From the NCBI RefSeq assembly GCF_042682565.1, contig NZ_JBHUIC010000008.1: a stretch of DNA of 64,000 bases. The stretch is one strand, 5' to 3'. Shown in pieces: positions 51,998 through 61,041 of this stretch; within the stretch, counting starts at the first letter, position 1; each line of letters opens with the position of its first letter. Both the position numbers and the translations under genes were made by a program. The notes below the pieces were generated by a model. That model was given only the letters and a program-made list of their open reading frames with translations. It was not told the DNA's origin and did not search any database. The stretch comes from Pistricoccus aurantiacus (lineage in GTDB: Bacteria > Pseudomonadota > Gammaproteobacteria > Pseudomonadales > Halomonadaceae).

Positions 51998-52929
51998 CGA
52001 AAAAGGCGATAGGCTTCCTGCGCCTGCGTCAATGCCGTGGCGGCGAAATAGACTTTTTCACCGGGCTGGCACTGGGCGAGTCGCGCGCAGGCGAGCGGCG
52101 TCAGAGTGCCCAGACGCGGATAGCCGCCGATGGTCTGGCGGTCGTTGAGCAGCACGATGGGCTGGCCGTCCGGCGGTACCTGGACCGCTCCCAAAGCAAT
52201 TCCCTCGGAAATCATCCGCTGATGTCGACACCGCAACGCCGGCCCGGTCAGTCTGACGCCCATGCGATCCGCTCGCGTGTCCACCTGCCAGGCATGATTG
52301 AATGCTCTAAACAGGCTGCCACCGGTGAAATCCGCGATCTGCGCGCCGGGGATCAGGTTCAGGACCGCCGGTTGGCGGTAATTGAGGCGCTGGGCTTTCG
52401 GCATCTTTCGCAGCGACCCAGCGATTTCTCGCTGCTCGGCCAGGGAGAAAAACAGCCTATCGCCCTCCGCCAAGGGGTGGCCCTCGCCGTCGTGGCCCCC
52501 CGATCCTTCGCGGACGACACAGGAAAGACTCCCCAGCACCGGCTCGCCCTGAAAGCCGCCGGGCACCGCGAGGTAGGCCCGCACGCCGCTTGTCGGAGAA
52601 CCGAAGACTAGCTGCTCACCCTTGGACAAGGTAAACGCCTGCCAGGGTGTCAGCGGCCTGTCGTCGACTCGAGCCTGCAGATCTGCGCCGCCCAGGGCCA
52701 GTCGGGTATCCTGCTCCGCGACTAACGTAAGTCCGCCTAGAACAACCTCCAGCGCCGCCGCATCCCAACGATTGCCGATTAAATGATTAGTCCAGGCAAA
52801 GGCGTGCAGATCCGCCGCGCCGCCCTGGGTCATCCCCAAGCGTCGGCTCCCGAAGCGCCCTACGTCTTGTAGCGTGGCTAGCGGGCCGGCTTTTTCCACC
52901 CGCAGGGCACCCAGCGTCGCCGAGCTCAT
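51982..52929 (-). CDS. pxpC: 5-oxoprolinase subunit PxpC
   Basis: A 315-residue biotin-dependent-carboxyltransferase-like protein (allophanate hydrolase subunit 2 fold, cyclophilin-like): GPLATLQDVGRFGSRRLGMTQGGAADLHAF near the N-terminus, GVRAYLAVPGGF, and LNDRQTIGGYPRLGTL near the end. PxpABC hydrolyses 5-oxoproline (pyroglutamate) with ATP to glutamate, disposing of a spontaneous glutamine breakdown product. Start overlaps the pxpB stop by four bases. Confidence 0.92.
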   Translation of the reverse strand: MSSATLGALRVEKAGPLATLQDVGRFGSRRLGMTQGGAADLHAFAWTNHLIGNRWDAAALEVVLGGLTLVAEQDTRLALGGADLQARVDDRPLTPWQAFTLSKGEQLVFGSPTSGVRAYLAVPGGFQGEPVLGSLSCVVREGSGGHDGEGHPLAEGDRLFFSLAEQREIAGSLRKMPKAQRLNYRQPAVLNLIPGAQIADFTGGSLFRAFNHAWQVDTRADRMGVRLTGPALRCRHQRMISEGIALGAVQVPPDGQPIVLLNDRQTIGGYPRLGTLTPLACARLAQCQPGEKVYFAATALTQAQEAYRLFRQAFS

Positions 52930-53648
52930 GACTGACTTTCCTCGCCTGACGAGACGGGTGTGGTATCGCCGCCCAGGCGCTCGAACTCCTGCCGATCGAT
53001 GGCCTTGAAACGCACGCGATCGCCTACCCGCAGCAGGCTGAAACCCTCGCGATTTCTGTCGAACAGTACCGCCGGCGTACGGCCGATCAGGTTCCAGCCC
53101 CCCGGGGAAACTCGGGGGTAGGCAGAGGTCTGGCGCCCTGCCACCGCCACGCTGCCGGCAGGCACTCGCTGCCGCGGCGTCTTCAGCCGCGGCAGTTCCA
53201 GGCGCTTATCCAGGGAGCCCATGAAGGCAAAACCCGGCGCAAAGCCCAGGGTAAAAACGCAATACTTGTGTTCACCGTGAATTTGAATCACTGCGGCACG
53301 GTCCAGGCCACTGGCGCGCTCGAGTCGCGAGAGTTCCGGCCCCACGCTGTCGTCGTACCACACCGGCAGCTCCTTGACTTCGCTATCGATCGCGTCATTA
53401 TCCGGCTGAAGATTCGCCAGAATATCCGTCAACAAAAATCGTGCGTTTCCTGCATCCAATCGCAAGGGATCGTAATGCACCAGTAGCGTGGTATAGGACG
53501 GCACCAGATCGATCAGGGCCTCGCCGAAGGCCTGCTCGCAGCGCCGGCTCAGCGCGGTCAGCCAAGGCATATTGGCCTCGTCGATGACATCGAAGAGCCG
53601 TACCAGCCAGGCATCGACCCCGGCATTTTCCAATCGGGGCAGGCTCAC
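52926..53648 (-). CDS. pxpB: 5-oxoprolinase subunit PxpB
   Basis: A 240-residue protein of the allophanate hydrolase subunit 1 fold: VPSYTTLLVHYDPLRLDA, LPVWYDDSVGPELSRL, CVFTLGFAPGFAFMGSLDKRLELPRLKTPRQRVPAGSVAVAGRQTSAYP with SPGGWNLIGRTP (each block shorter in the sequence than here combined). It pairs with PxpC. Overlaps pxpA and pxpC by four bases at each end, so the three are translationally coupled. Confidence 0.93.
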   Translation of the reverse strand: MSLPRLENAGVDAWLVRLFDVIDEANMPWLTALSRRCEQAFGEALIDLVPSYTTLLVHYDPLRLDAGNARFLLTDILANLQPDNDAIDSEVKELPVWYDDSVGPELSRLERASGLDRAAVIQIHGEHKYCVFTLGFAPGFAFMGSLDKRLELPRLKTPRQRVPAGSVAVAGRQTSAYPRVSPGGWNLIGRTPAVLFDRNREGFSLLRVGDRVRFKAIDRQEFERLGGDTTPVSSGEESQS

Positions 53649-54400
53649 GAGCCCGCCTCGAGAGCGTCAAGCGCTTGGCGGATGGCTTCGATTGCCGCGA
53701 TGGACTCGGGATTGTCGCCGTGCACGCACAGGGTATCCGCCTTGAGCACCAGCTCGCTTCCATCGCTGGCGACAAGCGGCTGGCCAAGCGCGATGCGCCG
53801 CGCCTGATCGACGATCATCTCTGCCCCTTGGTGCACGGCGCCGGCTTCACGGCGGCTGACCAGCCGGCCATCGGCGTCGTAGGCACGATCAGCGAAGGCC
53901 TCGAACCAGAGGGTCACCCTCTGAGCGGCGGCCAGTTCTTGCGCCGGCCCCGGGTCTCGTGTCGCCATGACCATCAGCGGCAGATCGGCATCAAAAGCGA
54001 CTACCGCACGCATCACCGCCTCGAGCCGGCCCTGGTCGAGCATCATGTCGTTGTACAGTGCGCCGTGGGGCTTGACGTAACCCAATCGTGCGCCTTCCGC
54101 CCGGCACATCGCCGCCAAGGCGCCGATCTGATAAAGCACCAGATTCTCGATTTCCTCGCCGGAACAGGCCATGGAACGCCGCCCGAACCCGACCAGGTCC
54201 GGATAGCTCGGATGTGCACCAACGACGACGCCATGGATGGCCGCCAAGCGAACGGTAGCGCGCATGGTATCTTGATCCGACGCATGAAAGCCGCAGGCAA
54301 CGTTGGCGAGATCCACATAAGGCATGACCTTATCGTCGAGCCCCATTTTCCAAGGCCCGAAGCTCTCGCCCATGTCCGCGTTGAGTCTCAATCGAGCCAT
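53645..54400 (-). CDS. pxpA: 5-oxoprolinase subunit PxpA
   Basis: A 251-residue LamB/YcsF-type barrel: LRLNADMGESFGPWKMG, VDLANVACGFHASDQDTM with metal/substrate residues, VKPHGALYNDM, EAFADRAYDADGRLVSR, CVHGDNPESI. Start at ATG 54400 preceded by AGGAGG at seven-base spacing; the frame is open to 54439 without similarity. First gene of pxpABC. Divergent from the TRAP genes across a 231-base AT-rich gap. Confidence 0.94.
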   Translation of the reverse strand: MARLRLNADMGESFGPWKMGLDDKVMPYVDLANVACGFHASDQDTMRATVRLAAIHGVVVGAHPSYPDLVGFGRRSMACSGEEIENLVLYQIGALAAMCRAEGARLGYVKPHGALYNDMMLDQGRLEAVMRAVVAFDADLPLMVMATRDPGPAQELAAAQRVTLWFEAFADRAYDADGRLVSRREAGAVHQGAEMIVDQARRIALGQPLVASDGSELVLKADTLCVHGDNPESIAAIEAIRQALDALEAGS

Positions 54401-54631
54401 GGCGCCGCCTCCTGTGTTCAAGGGAAGTCTTTTTGCCAACTTATCGATAAATCGTCTTTAAGCTATTATCAAGCAGATCTGACTACTATCGACGATCGAT
54501 ACTACGGTCGGCGATCGATTATGCCGCTGCCTAAGTTTGCTCCCATTGTTGTCACCTAATCTATACTCGATTAAACCATGTACGCGAAGCCGGCAATGAT
54601 CGCGAAACACCTTAACAACAGGGGAACGTCC
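54401..54631. promoter_or_regulatory. Divergent promoter region between pxpABC and the TRAP operon
   Basis: AT-rich region serving both operons. It contains the palindrome TTATCGATAA at 54441-54450 and repeated GATCGAT-type words at about 54488-54520, which could be operators of a shared regulator. No coding sequence is seen. I cannot assign -35/-10 boxes with confidence. Confidence 0.4.
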
Positions 54632-55624
54632 ATGTCAGTCAATAGACTCATTGCTCTAGCTCTGACTGCCGCAGGGCTGGCGACCGCTTTGAACGCTACA
54701 GCCAAGGCCGCTACCGAGTGGGACATGCCGACGCCATACGGTGATCGCACCTTTCATACCGTTAACATTCGCGAGTTCGCCGACGACGTGCGCGAGAAAA
54801 CCGATGGTGAACTTGACATTACCGTGCATGCCAACGGCTCGTTGATCGCCCATCCGGAAATCAAGAACTCCGTGCGTCGCGGCATCGTGCCCATAGGTGA
54901 GATGATCATGTCGCGCCTGGCCAACGAGAACGCCATCTTCGAGGTGGATTCCGTACCTTATCTCGCCTCGAGCTACGAGGAGGCTCGAACGCTGTGGAAT
55001 GCTTCCAGGGACGTCATCGCCGAGGAGCTCGCCAAGCAGCGGCTGCGCCTGCTGTTCACCGTTCCCTGGCCGCCCCAGGGTATCTATACCCAAGACAAGG
55101 TCGAAGCCCTCGACGACTTGGAAAACCTCAAGATGCGCGCCTACAACAAGTCCAGCGAGCGGCTGGCACAGCTTGCCGGCGCCGTGCCCACCCAGATCGA
55201 AGTACCGGACATCCCTACGGCTTTCAGCACCGGGCGCGTGGATGCCATGGTCACTTCTCCGGCCACCGGCGCCGACACCAAGGCCTGGGACTATCTGGAT
55301 AATTTCAATCATGCCCAGCTGTGGCTGCCCAAGAATATGGTCATCGTCAGCGAACGTGCCTTCGGCCGCCTGGACGACGAAACACAGCAGGCCGTACTGG
55401 ATGCAGCAAAAGAAGCGCAAGAACGAGGCTGGAAAATGAGCCGCCAGGAAACCGAGGAGGCGCTACAGGAACTGCGCGACAACGGCATTACCGTCAGCGA
55501 GCCCAGCGAGCAATTGGCCGCCTCCCTCGATGAGATCGGCAACACCATGACCGACGAATGGCTGGAGCGCGCTGGCGACCAAGGCGAACGCATTCTCGAG
55601 CGATATCGCGAGTTGCAACATTGA
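54632..55624 (+). CDS. TRAP transporter substrate-binding protein (DctP family)
   Basis: A 330-residue periplasmic protein. Start at ATG 54632 after AGGGGAA; signal peptide with cleavage after AKA (about residue 26). DctP features: TVHANGSLIAHPEIKNSVRRG, then a DLENLKMRAYNKSSERL stretch with the conserved Arg that binds a carboxylate ligand, and VDAMVTSPATGADTKAWDYLDNF. It would hand a carboxylate to the DctQM membrane part. The divergent pxpABC neighbours hint at 5-oxoproline or a related compound; the ligand is not readable from sequence. Confidence 0.9.
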   Translation: MSVNRLIALALTAAGLATALNATAKAATEWDMPTPYGDRTFHTVNIREFADDVREKTDGELDITVHANGSLIAHPEIKNSVRRGIVPIGEMIMSRLANENAIFEVDSVPYLASSYEEARTLWNASRDVIAEELAKQRLRLLFTVPWPPQGIYTQDKVEALDDLENLKMRAYNKSSERLAQLAGAVPTQIEVPDIPTAFSTGRVDAMVTSPATGADTKAWDYLDNFNHAQLWLPKNMVIVSERAFGRLDDETQQAVLDAAKEAQERGWKMSRQETEEALQELRDNGITVSEPSEQLAASLDEIGNTMTDEWLERAGDQGERILERYRELQH

Positions 55625-55634
55625 GCCGTGATCG

Positions 55635-56237
55635 ATGACCGGTACCGGAGACGCCCGACAGGCAGGTATCCACTTTCGCCTCAGGTCGCTCTATAACCTG
55701 GGCGGCTACGCGGCGGCGATCTGCCTGGGCGTGATCTGCACCATGATCGCCGTCCAGGTAATCGGTCGTCTGCTCGACAGGCTTGCCGCGATGCTGAACA
55801 TCCAAGCTCTCAACCTGACGATCCCAGGACTCGCCGAAATTTCGGGTTTTCTTTTGGTCGGCGCGAGCTTTTTGGGACTGGCTTACACCTTCGTTCACGG
55901 CGGGCATATCCGCGTGACCCTGGTGATCGGACAACTGCCACCCCGGGTGCGCGTCTTCGTCGAGCTGTGGTGCCTGAGTATCGCTTTAGGTCTATGCGGG
56001 TATCTTGCCTGGTATACGGGCATATTGATGCTCGACAGCATCGAATTCGGCGAGGTGTCCTACGGCATGGTACCGGTACCGCTATGGATTCCTCAGAGCG
56101 CCATGCTGATCGGAATTCTGCTGCTGGCTTTAGCGCTGCTCGAGGCCTGGATCTCCACCGCTCTGATCGCCGCCACCCGACCCGACGAGTTCCATATCGA
56201 CGACGCCAGTCCCGAAGCGCAGCAACTCGAAGAGTAA
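55635..56237 (+). CDS. TRAP transporter small permease (DctQ family)
   Basis: A 200-residue protein with four TM helices (about 24-46, 67-90, 105-128, 152-175) and the family-typical ISGFLLVGASFLGLAYTFVHGGHIRVTL. It partners the large permease. The start follows the dctP stop by ten bases. C-terminus ends in an acidic tail. Confidence 0.9.
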   Translation: MTGTGDARQAGIHFRLRSLYNLGGYAAAICLGVICTMIAVQVIGRLLDRLAAMLNIQALNLTIPGLAEISGFLLVGASFLGLAYTFVHGGHIRVTLVIGQLPPRVRVFVELWCLSIALGLCGYLAWYTGILMLDSIEFGEVSYGMVPVPLWIPQSAMLIGILLLALALLEAWISTALIAATRPDEFHIDDASPEAQQLEE

Positions 56238-56263
56238 CGAGGAATGACGATGGTAATCGTTTC

Positions 56264-57562
56264 ATGTTGACGCTTGTTCTGGTGTTGCTTGTCGCCTTGC
56301 TCATTTTGCTGGGCAGCGGTGTCTGGGTGGCGTTCTCGTTGATGGGGCTGGGCTGGATCGGCATCAGTCAGTTCACCTCGATTCCCGCCGGCGACATCAT
56401 GGCCTCGGACATCTGGAGCGCCAGCTACAGCTGGGAACTGACCGCCCTACCGATGTTCATCTGGATGGGGGAAATCCTGTTTCGCTCGCGTCTCGCCGAG
56501 GACATGTTCTCCGGACTCGCGCCGTGGATGACGCGCATTCCCGGACGTTTGTTGCACACCAACGTGATCGGCTGCGGACTGTTCGCCGCGGTTTCAGGTT
56601 CCTCGGCGGCGACCTGCGCCACCATGGGCAAGATGGCGATCCCCGAGCTGGCCCGCCGAGGCTACGACGAACGTCTGGTGCTCGGCACCCTGGCCGGCTC
56701 CGCCACCCTGGGTCTACTGATACCGCCGTCGATCATTCTGATCGTCTACGCCGTGGCGACGGATCAATCCATCGCGCGGCTGTTCATCGCCGGCATCCTG
56801 CCCGGCGTACTGCTGATCTCGCTGTTCGCCGGCTACCTGATGCTGTGGTCCTGGCGCTTTCCGGATCGCATTCCCGCCGCGGATGAACACACCTCACTGG
56901 GCGAAAAGTTTCGCCGCTCACGTCGCCTGATTCCGCTGCTGGGATTGATCGTCGGTGTGATCGGCTCGATCTACGCCGGGCTTGCCTCACCCACCGAGGC
57001 CGCCGCCGTGGGTGTGGTGCTGTCGCTGCTGCTGGCGCGCTGGCAGGGCGTCATGCAATGGAGCACCTTCGTCGAAGCGACCATGGGGGCGGTGCGCACT
57101 TCTACCATGATCGCTTTCATTCTCGCCGGGGCATCGTTTCTGACTGCTGCCATGGGCTTCACAGGGCTGCCCAGCGACCTGGCCACCTGGATCGCCTCCT
57201 TGAACCTCTCGCCCTATATGCTGCTGATGGCATTGACCGTGTTCTTCATTCTGCTGGGCTGTTTCCTGGACGGCATCTCCGTGGTGGTACTGACCACTTC
57301 GATCCTGCTGCCCATGGTCGAGGCCGCCGGCATCGATCTGATCTGGTTCGGCATCTATCTGGTGATCGTGGTGGAAATGTCTCAGATCACTCCGCCGGTG
57401 GGCTTCAACCTCTTCGTACTACAGGGCCTGACCGGAAAGAACATCCTGCGTATCGCCCAGGCCGCCCTGCCGTTTTTCTTCCTCATGGGACTGGGGGTCG
57501 TTCTCATCACGCTGTTTCCGCAGATCGCGACCTATCTGCCAGAAGCCATGGGAAATCACTGA
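56264..57562 (+). CDS. TRAP transporter large permease (DctM family)
   Basis: A 432-residue polytopic permease: TALPMFIWMGEILFRSRLAED, NVIGCGLFAAVSGSSAATCATMGKMAIPEL with the conserved SGSSxA transport motif, GSATLGLLIPPSIILIVYAV, and a second inverted repeat with GCFLDGISVVVLTT and QITPPVGFNLFVLQ. Na+-coupled in characterised TRAP systems. I set the start at 56264 because the hydrophobic family N-terminus (MLTLVLVLLVALLI) begins there; the frame is open far upstream through dctQ. Confidence 0.92.
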   Translation: MLTLVLVLLVALLILLGSGVWVAFSLMGLGWIGISQFTSIPAGDIMASDIWSASYSWELTALPMFIWMGEILFRSRLAEDMFSGLAPWMTRIPGRLLHTNVIGCGLFAAVSGSSAATCATMGKMAIPELARRGYDERLVLGTLAGSATLGLLIPPSIILIVYAVATDQSIARLFIAGILPGVLLISLFAGYLMLWSWRFPDRIPAADEHTSLGEKFRRSRRLIPLLGLIVGVIGSIYAGLASPTEAAAVGVVLSLLLARWQGVMQWSTFVEATMGAVRTSTMIAFILAGASFLTAAMGFTGLPSDLATWIASLNLSPYMLLMALTVFFILLGCFLDGISVVVLTTSILLPMVEAAGIDLIWFGIYLVIVVEMSQITPPVGFNLFVLQGLTGKNILRIAQAALPFFFLMGLGVVLITLFPQIATYLPEAMGNH

Positions 57563-57631
57563 TGGAGATCATCTGTATTAGCCTGCTCAGGTCGCGGCTT
57601 CGCTAAAAATGTCTCGTCATGGCCAAAGCTT

Positions 57632-58501
57632 CTAGCAACAGCGCTGGCGCTTGATCGCGGACCAATCCGACTCTGGGCACCGGCGGCCATGTCGTCCTCG
57701 ATACGGAGCAGGTTGGGGAGAGGTCCAGCCGCTTAGAAGATCGTCATCCACCGCATAAACCTCGACTCCCAAGGGATGACAGGTTTCCAGTGGGTCGCGT
57801 GCGTTCGGTCCCCAGAGATCCACGGAGAGATCTCCGCCCGGACAGCAGGACAGGGCGCACAGCAGATCGATCTCGGCGAAGAACTCCAGATAGTCGCCCT
57901 TGCGTGCCGGGCAGGCTTTCATGAAGTACTGATCGTCCTCATTGAGCCCGGTGCATTGAAAGATATTCAAGACGTCATGGACATCGAATTCGGTCAGCCC
58001 CCAGGGCTCGATGGCTCTCACCAGATTCGAGTGGCAGTGAAAATCGAAGTCTTCTCCGGTGAGCAGCGTATTGACGTAGGGATCACAGCGTGTGCCCAGC
58101 AGATCGTGAACCCGCCCTCCGTCATCATCGACGCCATAGTCCGCCAGGGAGTCGTCGATGATCGTCACCATGGGACGTAGATAAGGCAGGCTCGACCACA
58201 GCCGATCATAGGTACTGACATGAGCGCTTTGCAGCTGGCGAGTGCGGGAGGCCCACAGGCGTTCACGAGGGTTGTGCAGACTCCATAGATTGAAGTCTCC
58301 CACCTGAGCGCCCTCGATGACCTTTATTCGGAAGACATGCCCCGCCGGCACCTCCCAGGCCAGGCCGTCTCGCATCGGAACGGTATGAGCTGTCACCAGC
58401 CGTCGCTCTGTCTGGGCGACGGTCAGACTATCGTAAAATGCCCGATCCACGTCGAGAATCGAGCCTCGGGTAGCTTGATAGGCAGCGGGCATTTTCGACA
58501 T
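57632..58501 (-). CDS. DUF1989 (urea carboxylase-associated) family protein
   Basis: A 289-residue protein. WEVPAGHVFRIKVIEGAQVGDFNLW, then SLPYLRPMVTIIDDSLADYG, HCHSNLVRAIEPWGL, DVHDVLNIFQCTGLNEDDQ and CALSCCPGGDLS give the conserved His/Cys set typical of DUF1989. Relatives are found with urea amidolyase and with amino-acid degradation genes; activity has been shown only for some members. Start at ATG 58501 preceded by GAGGAAG. Convergent with the TRAP genes; whether it belongs to that pathway is inference. Confidence 0.82.
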   Translation of the reverse strand: MSKMPAAYQATRGSILDVDRAFYDSLTVAQTERRLVTAHTVPMRDGLAWEVPAGHVFRIKVIEGAQVGDFNLWSLHNPRERLWASRTRQLQSAHVSTYDRLWSSLPYLRPMVTIIDDSLADYGVDDDGGRVHDLLGTRCDPYVNTLLTGEDFDFHCHSNLVRAIEPWGLTEFDVHDVLNIFQCTGLNEDDQYFMKACPARKGDYLEFFAEIDLLCALSCCPGGDLSVDLWGPNARDPLETCHPLGVEVYAVDDDLLSGWTSPQPAPYRGRHGRRCPESDWSAIKRQRCC

Positions 58502-58575
58502 GATGACTTCCTCGAACAAGGTGACGAACATCAACGAATCTTGAACCGAGTCTTGCGCTGATGCAGTAAAAAAAC

Positions 58576-58611
58576 ATAAAAAAAAGCGCCGATCCACGAG
58601 GGGATGGCGCT
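58576..58611 (-). terminator. Terminator of the tRNA cluster
   Basis: On the minus strand AGCGCC-N15-GGCGCT (58611-58585) followed by TTTTTTTT. It ends transcripts from the three tRNA genes upstream, before the DUF1989 gene on the same strand. The rest of 58612-58739 holds no gene. Confidence 0.8.
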
Positions 58612-58739
58612 ATAAACGACCAACAACCGATTGGCAGGCGATTCCAGCCTGTATTCTCGGCATGGCTAGCACTATCAGACAAGGAGAGAATCCGATATTG
58701 CAAACACGAAACCCGCCTTTCTCGAAGACGGATAAAAAC

Positions 58740-58816
58740 TGGCGCGCCCGAGAGGATTCGAACCTCTGACCCCCTGATTCGTAGTCAGGTACTCTATCCA
58801 GCTGAGCTACGGGCGC
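58740..58816 (-). tRNA. tRNA-Arg (anticodon ACG), copy 2
   Basis: A 77-nt tRNA on the minus strand, with acceptor GCGCCCG/CGGGCGC, D-loop GCTCAGCTGGATAGAG, anticodon loop CTACGAA (ACG, read ICG after deamination), T-arm GGTTCGAATCC and encoded CCA. Identical to the copy at 58894-58970. Confidence 0.97.
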
Positions 58817-58893
58817 TGAGTCAAACTAGAATACGGTCGAACTCGAAGACACGGTCAAACCGAAAACTGTTTCAGACGGGATCAAGAACAAGG

Positions 58894-58970
58894 TGGCGCG
58901 CCCGAGAGGATTCGAACCTCTGACCCCCTGATTCGTAGTCAGGTACTCTATCCAGCTGAGCTACGGGCGC
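58894..58970 (-). tRNA. tRNA-Arg (anticodon ACG), copy 1
   Basis: A 77-nt cloverleaf with anticodon loop CTACGAA, TGG (CCA) at 58894-58896 and the same sequence as copy 2, separated by 77 bases. Probably cotranscribed with tRNA-Ser and the second copy. Reads CGU, CGC, CGA. Confidence 0.97.
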
Positions 58971-59034
58971 GTGTTGACTTGTGCTTACTCGAAATGACGC
59001 CATGATGTGCCGATGTGATCGGTGCTAAAAAATA

Positions 59035-59127
59035 TGGCGGAGAGAGAGGGATTCGAACCCTCGATGGGGCTATAAACCCCATACTCCCTTAGCAGGGGAG
59101 CGCCTTCAGCCACTCGGCCACCTCTCC
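59035..59127 (-). tRNA. tRNA-Ser (anticodon GCT)
   Basis: A 93-nt class II tRNA, with acceptor starting GGAGAGG, anticodon stem-loop CCCCTGCTAAGGG (GCT), a long variable arm (TATGGGGTTTATAGCCCCA), T-arm GGTTCGAATCC and an encoded CCA. It reads AGC/AGU. It follows csrA as in many gammaproteobacteria. Confidence 0.97.
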
Positions 59128-59275
59128 CTTCATCAACACGGCGCGTATGGTAGCGTTTTGGAAGAAACTTGTCCAATGCCCGAGGCAATTTTTTGCACTC
59201 CCGTCAGATAGCATCCGCCGCCGCGGGCGCATCGACTCGGGCATGGGTCGGTACAAGCGATCGAAGCGCCCAGGA

Positions 59276-59470
59276 TCAATCGATGGGCTCCTCGCCACTA
59301 TCGGTTTTCTCGCGCTGAATTCGCTGGTAAATCTCTTCACGATGGACCGCGACATCCTTGGGAGCGTTGACGCCGATTCTTACCTGGTTTCCCTTCACAC
59401 CCAATACTGTGACGGTAACTTCATCGCCGACCATCAAGGTTTCTCCGACACGGCGGGTCAAGATGAGCAT
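59276..59470 (-). CDS. csrA: Carbon storage regulator CsrA
   Basis: A 64-residue RNA-binding dimeric protein: MLILTRRVGETLMVGDEV, VKGNQVRIGVNAPKDVAVHREEIY, with conserved Arg44-like (AVHREE) and N-terminal strand residues needed for GGA binding. It controls translation and stability of many mRNAs. Start at 59470 after AAGGAG; an upstream extension to 59503 has no family similarity. Flanked by lysC upstream and tRNA-Ser downstream. Confidence 0.97.
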   Translation of the reverse strand: MLILTRRVGETLMVGDEVTVTVLGVKGNQVRIGVNAPKDVAVHREEIYQRIQREKTDSGEEPID

Positions 59471-59670
59471 TGCTGATCTCCTTCTCAGACTTATGGCATC
59501 CAAAGCATACGGACCCGAAACGATACGCTGTTCAATTATTATATTGCGCTGTTATCGGACACATAGATTAACATCCAACGTATCCGAACGTATCGTCAAT
59601 GAAAGCTTGAACCAAGGTTCATTTCTTCCTACTAGACTAGCCTAGAAGGCAAGCGCGCATTGGCAAGCAT

Positions 59671-60921
59671 TCATTCACGCTCGATATCGTCCTTGTCGAG
59701 GCCAAAAGCAGTATGCAGGGCGCGAACCGCAAGTTCCATATGCTTTTCGTCGATGACCACGGATATCTTGATTTCCGACGTGGACACCATACGGATATTG
59801 ATATTTTCCTTGGCCAACACCTGAAACATCTTGGAGGCGACCCCGGCGTGGGAACGCATGCCGACCCCTACCAGCGATACCTTGGCGATGTTGTCGTCGC
59901 CGCGCACCTCACCCTCGCCGAGATCCGGCAGCACCTGCTCCTTGAGAATGTTGAGCGTCTGTTTGTAATCTCCCTTAGCCACGGTAAAGGTGAAATCGGT
60001 GTAATTGCCCGCCGGCGCCACGTTCTGCACGATCATATCGACTTCGATATTGGCTTCCGCGATGGGCGTCAGAATACGTGAGGCCACGCCGGGCACGTCC
60101 GGCGTATTGAGCAGAGTCAGCTTGGCTTCATTGGCGGTAAAGGCGATGCCTGCAATCAGCGGTTCTTCCATGGAGTCCTCGTCATTGTTGGTGTCAGCGA
60201 TAATCAGCGTACCCGGGCCTTCCTCGAAGCTGGACAGCACGCGCAGGGGGACATTGTATTTACCGGCGAACTCCACGGCACGAATCTGCAGTACCTTGGA
60301 ACCGAGACTGGCGAGTTCGAGCATCTCCTCGACGGTGATCGTCTCCAGGCGTCGCGCCTTGGAGCAGACCCGTGGATCCGTGGTGTAGACACCGTCCACA
60401 TCGGTATAGATCTGACATTCGTCGGCGCCCAGCGCGGCTGCCAGGGCCACTCCGGTGGTATCGGAACCGCCTCGCCCCAGGGTGGTGATATTGCCCTCCT
60501 CGTCGACCCCCTGGAAACCGGCGACTACCACGACCTGGCCTTCATTGAGGTCCGCGCGTATGTCCTCGGTCTCGATGCCCTGAATACGCGCCTTGGTGTG
60601 GGCACTGTCGGTACGGATACCCACCTGGGCACCTGTATAGGAGGTCGCCGGCACCTTGAGCTTGTGCAGTGCCATGGCCAGCAGGGAAATCGTCACCTGC
60701 TCGCCGGTGGACACCAGCATGTCCATTTCCCGTGGGGTAGGTTCGTCGTTGATCTGGCTCGCCAGGTCGATAAGCCGATTGGTCTCGCCGCTCATCGCCG
60801 AGACCACCACCACTACCTGATGACCGTTGTCGCGATCGCGTTTGACTTTCTCCGCGACGGCCTTGATGCGCTCCACCGAGCCCACCGAGGTGCCACCGAA
60901 TTTCTGTACGAATAGCGCCAT
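59671..60921 (-). CDS. lysC: Aspartate kinase
   Basis: A 416-residue kinase beginning the lysine/threonine/methionine pathway. Kinase domain motifs: VQKFGGTSVGSVERI, VVVVSAMSGETNRLI, AGFQGVDEEGNITTLGRGGSDTTGVALAAALGA, YTDVDGVYTTDPR. Two C-terminal ACT domains (about 268-406) for feedback by lysine/threonine: LTLLNTPDVPGVASRI and VSLVGVGMRSHAGVASKMF. Length matches the single-polypeptide class with internal beta start. 120 bases separate it from alaS. Confidence 0.96.
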   Translation of the reverse strand: MALFVQKFGGTSVGSVERIKAVAEKVKRDRDNGHQVVVVVSAMSGETNRLIDLASQINDEPTPREMDMLVSTGEQVTISLLAMALHKLKVPATSYTGAQVGIRTDSAHTKARIQGIETEDIRADLNEGQVVVVAGFQGVDEEGNITTLGRGGSDTTGVALAAALGADECQIYTDVDGVYTTDPRVCSKARRLETITVEEMLELASLGSKVLQIRAVEFAGKYNVPLRVLSSFEEGPGTLIIADTNNDEDSMEEPLIAGIAFTANEAKLTLLNTPDVPGVASRILTPIAEANIEVDMIVQNVAPAGNYTDFTFTVAKGDYKQTLNILKEQVLPDLGEGEVRGDDNIAKVSLVGVGMRSHAGVASKMFQVLAKENINIRMVSTSEIKISVVIDEKHMELAVRALHTAFGLDKDDIERE

Positions 60922-61041
60922 ATAAGATTGCCCTGATTCGAGTGAATGAATTCGAATGAATAATACTATGTTAAAGGAAAATACGGTTAGATAAGTCAGC
61001 CTTAAAGAGAATCCGAGCCTTACAGGACTCGTTAAAAGATA

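Noticed and set aside
58740..58970. The 77-nt direct repeat of tRNA-Arg as a phage attachment site
   Set aside because: No integrase gene and no displaced 3' fragment; simple tandem tRNA duplication explains it.
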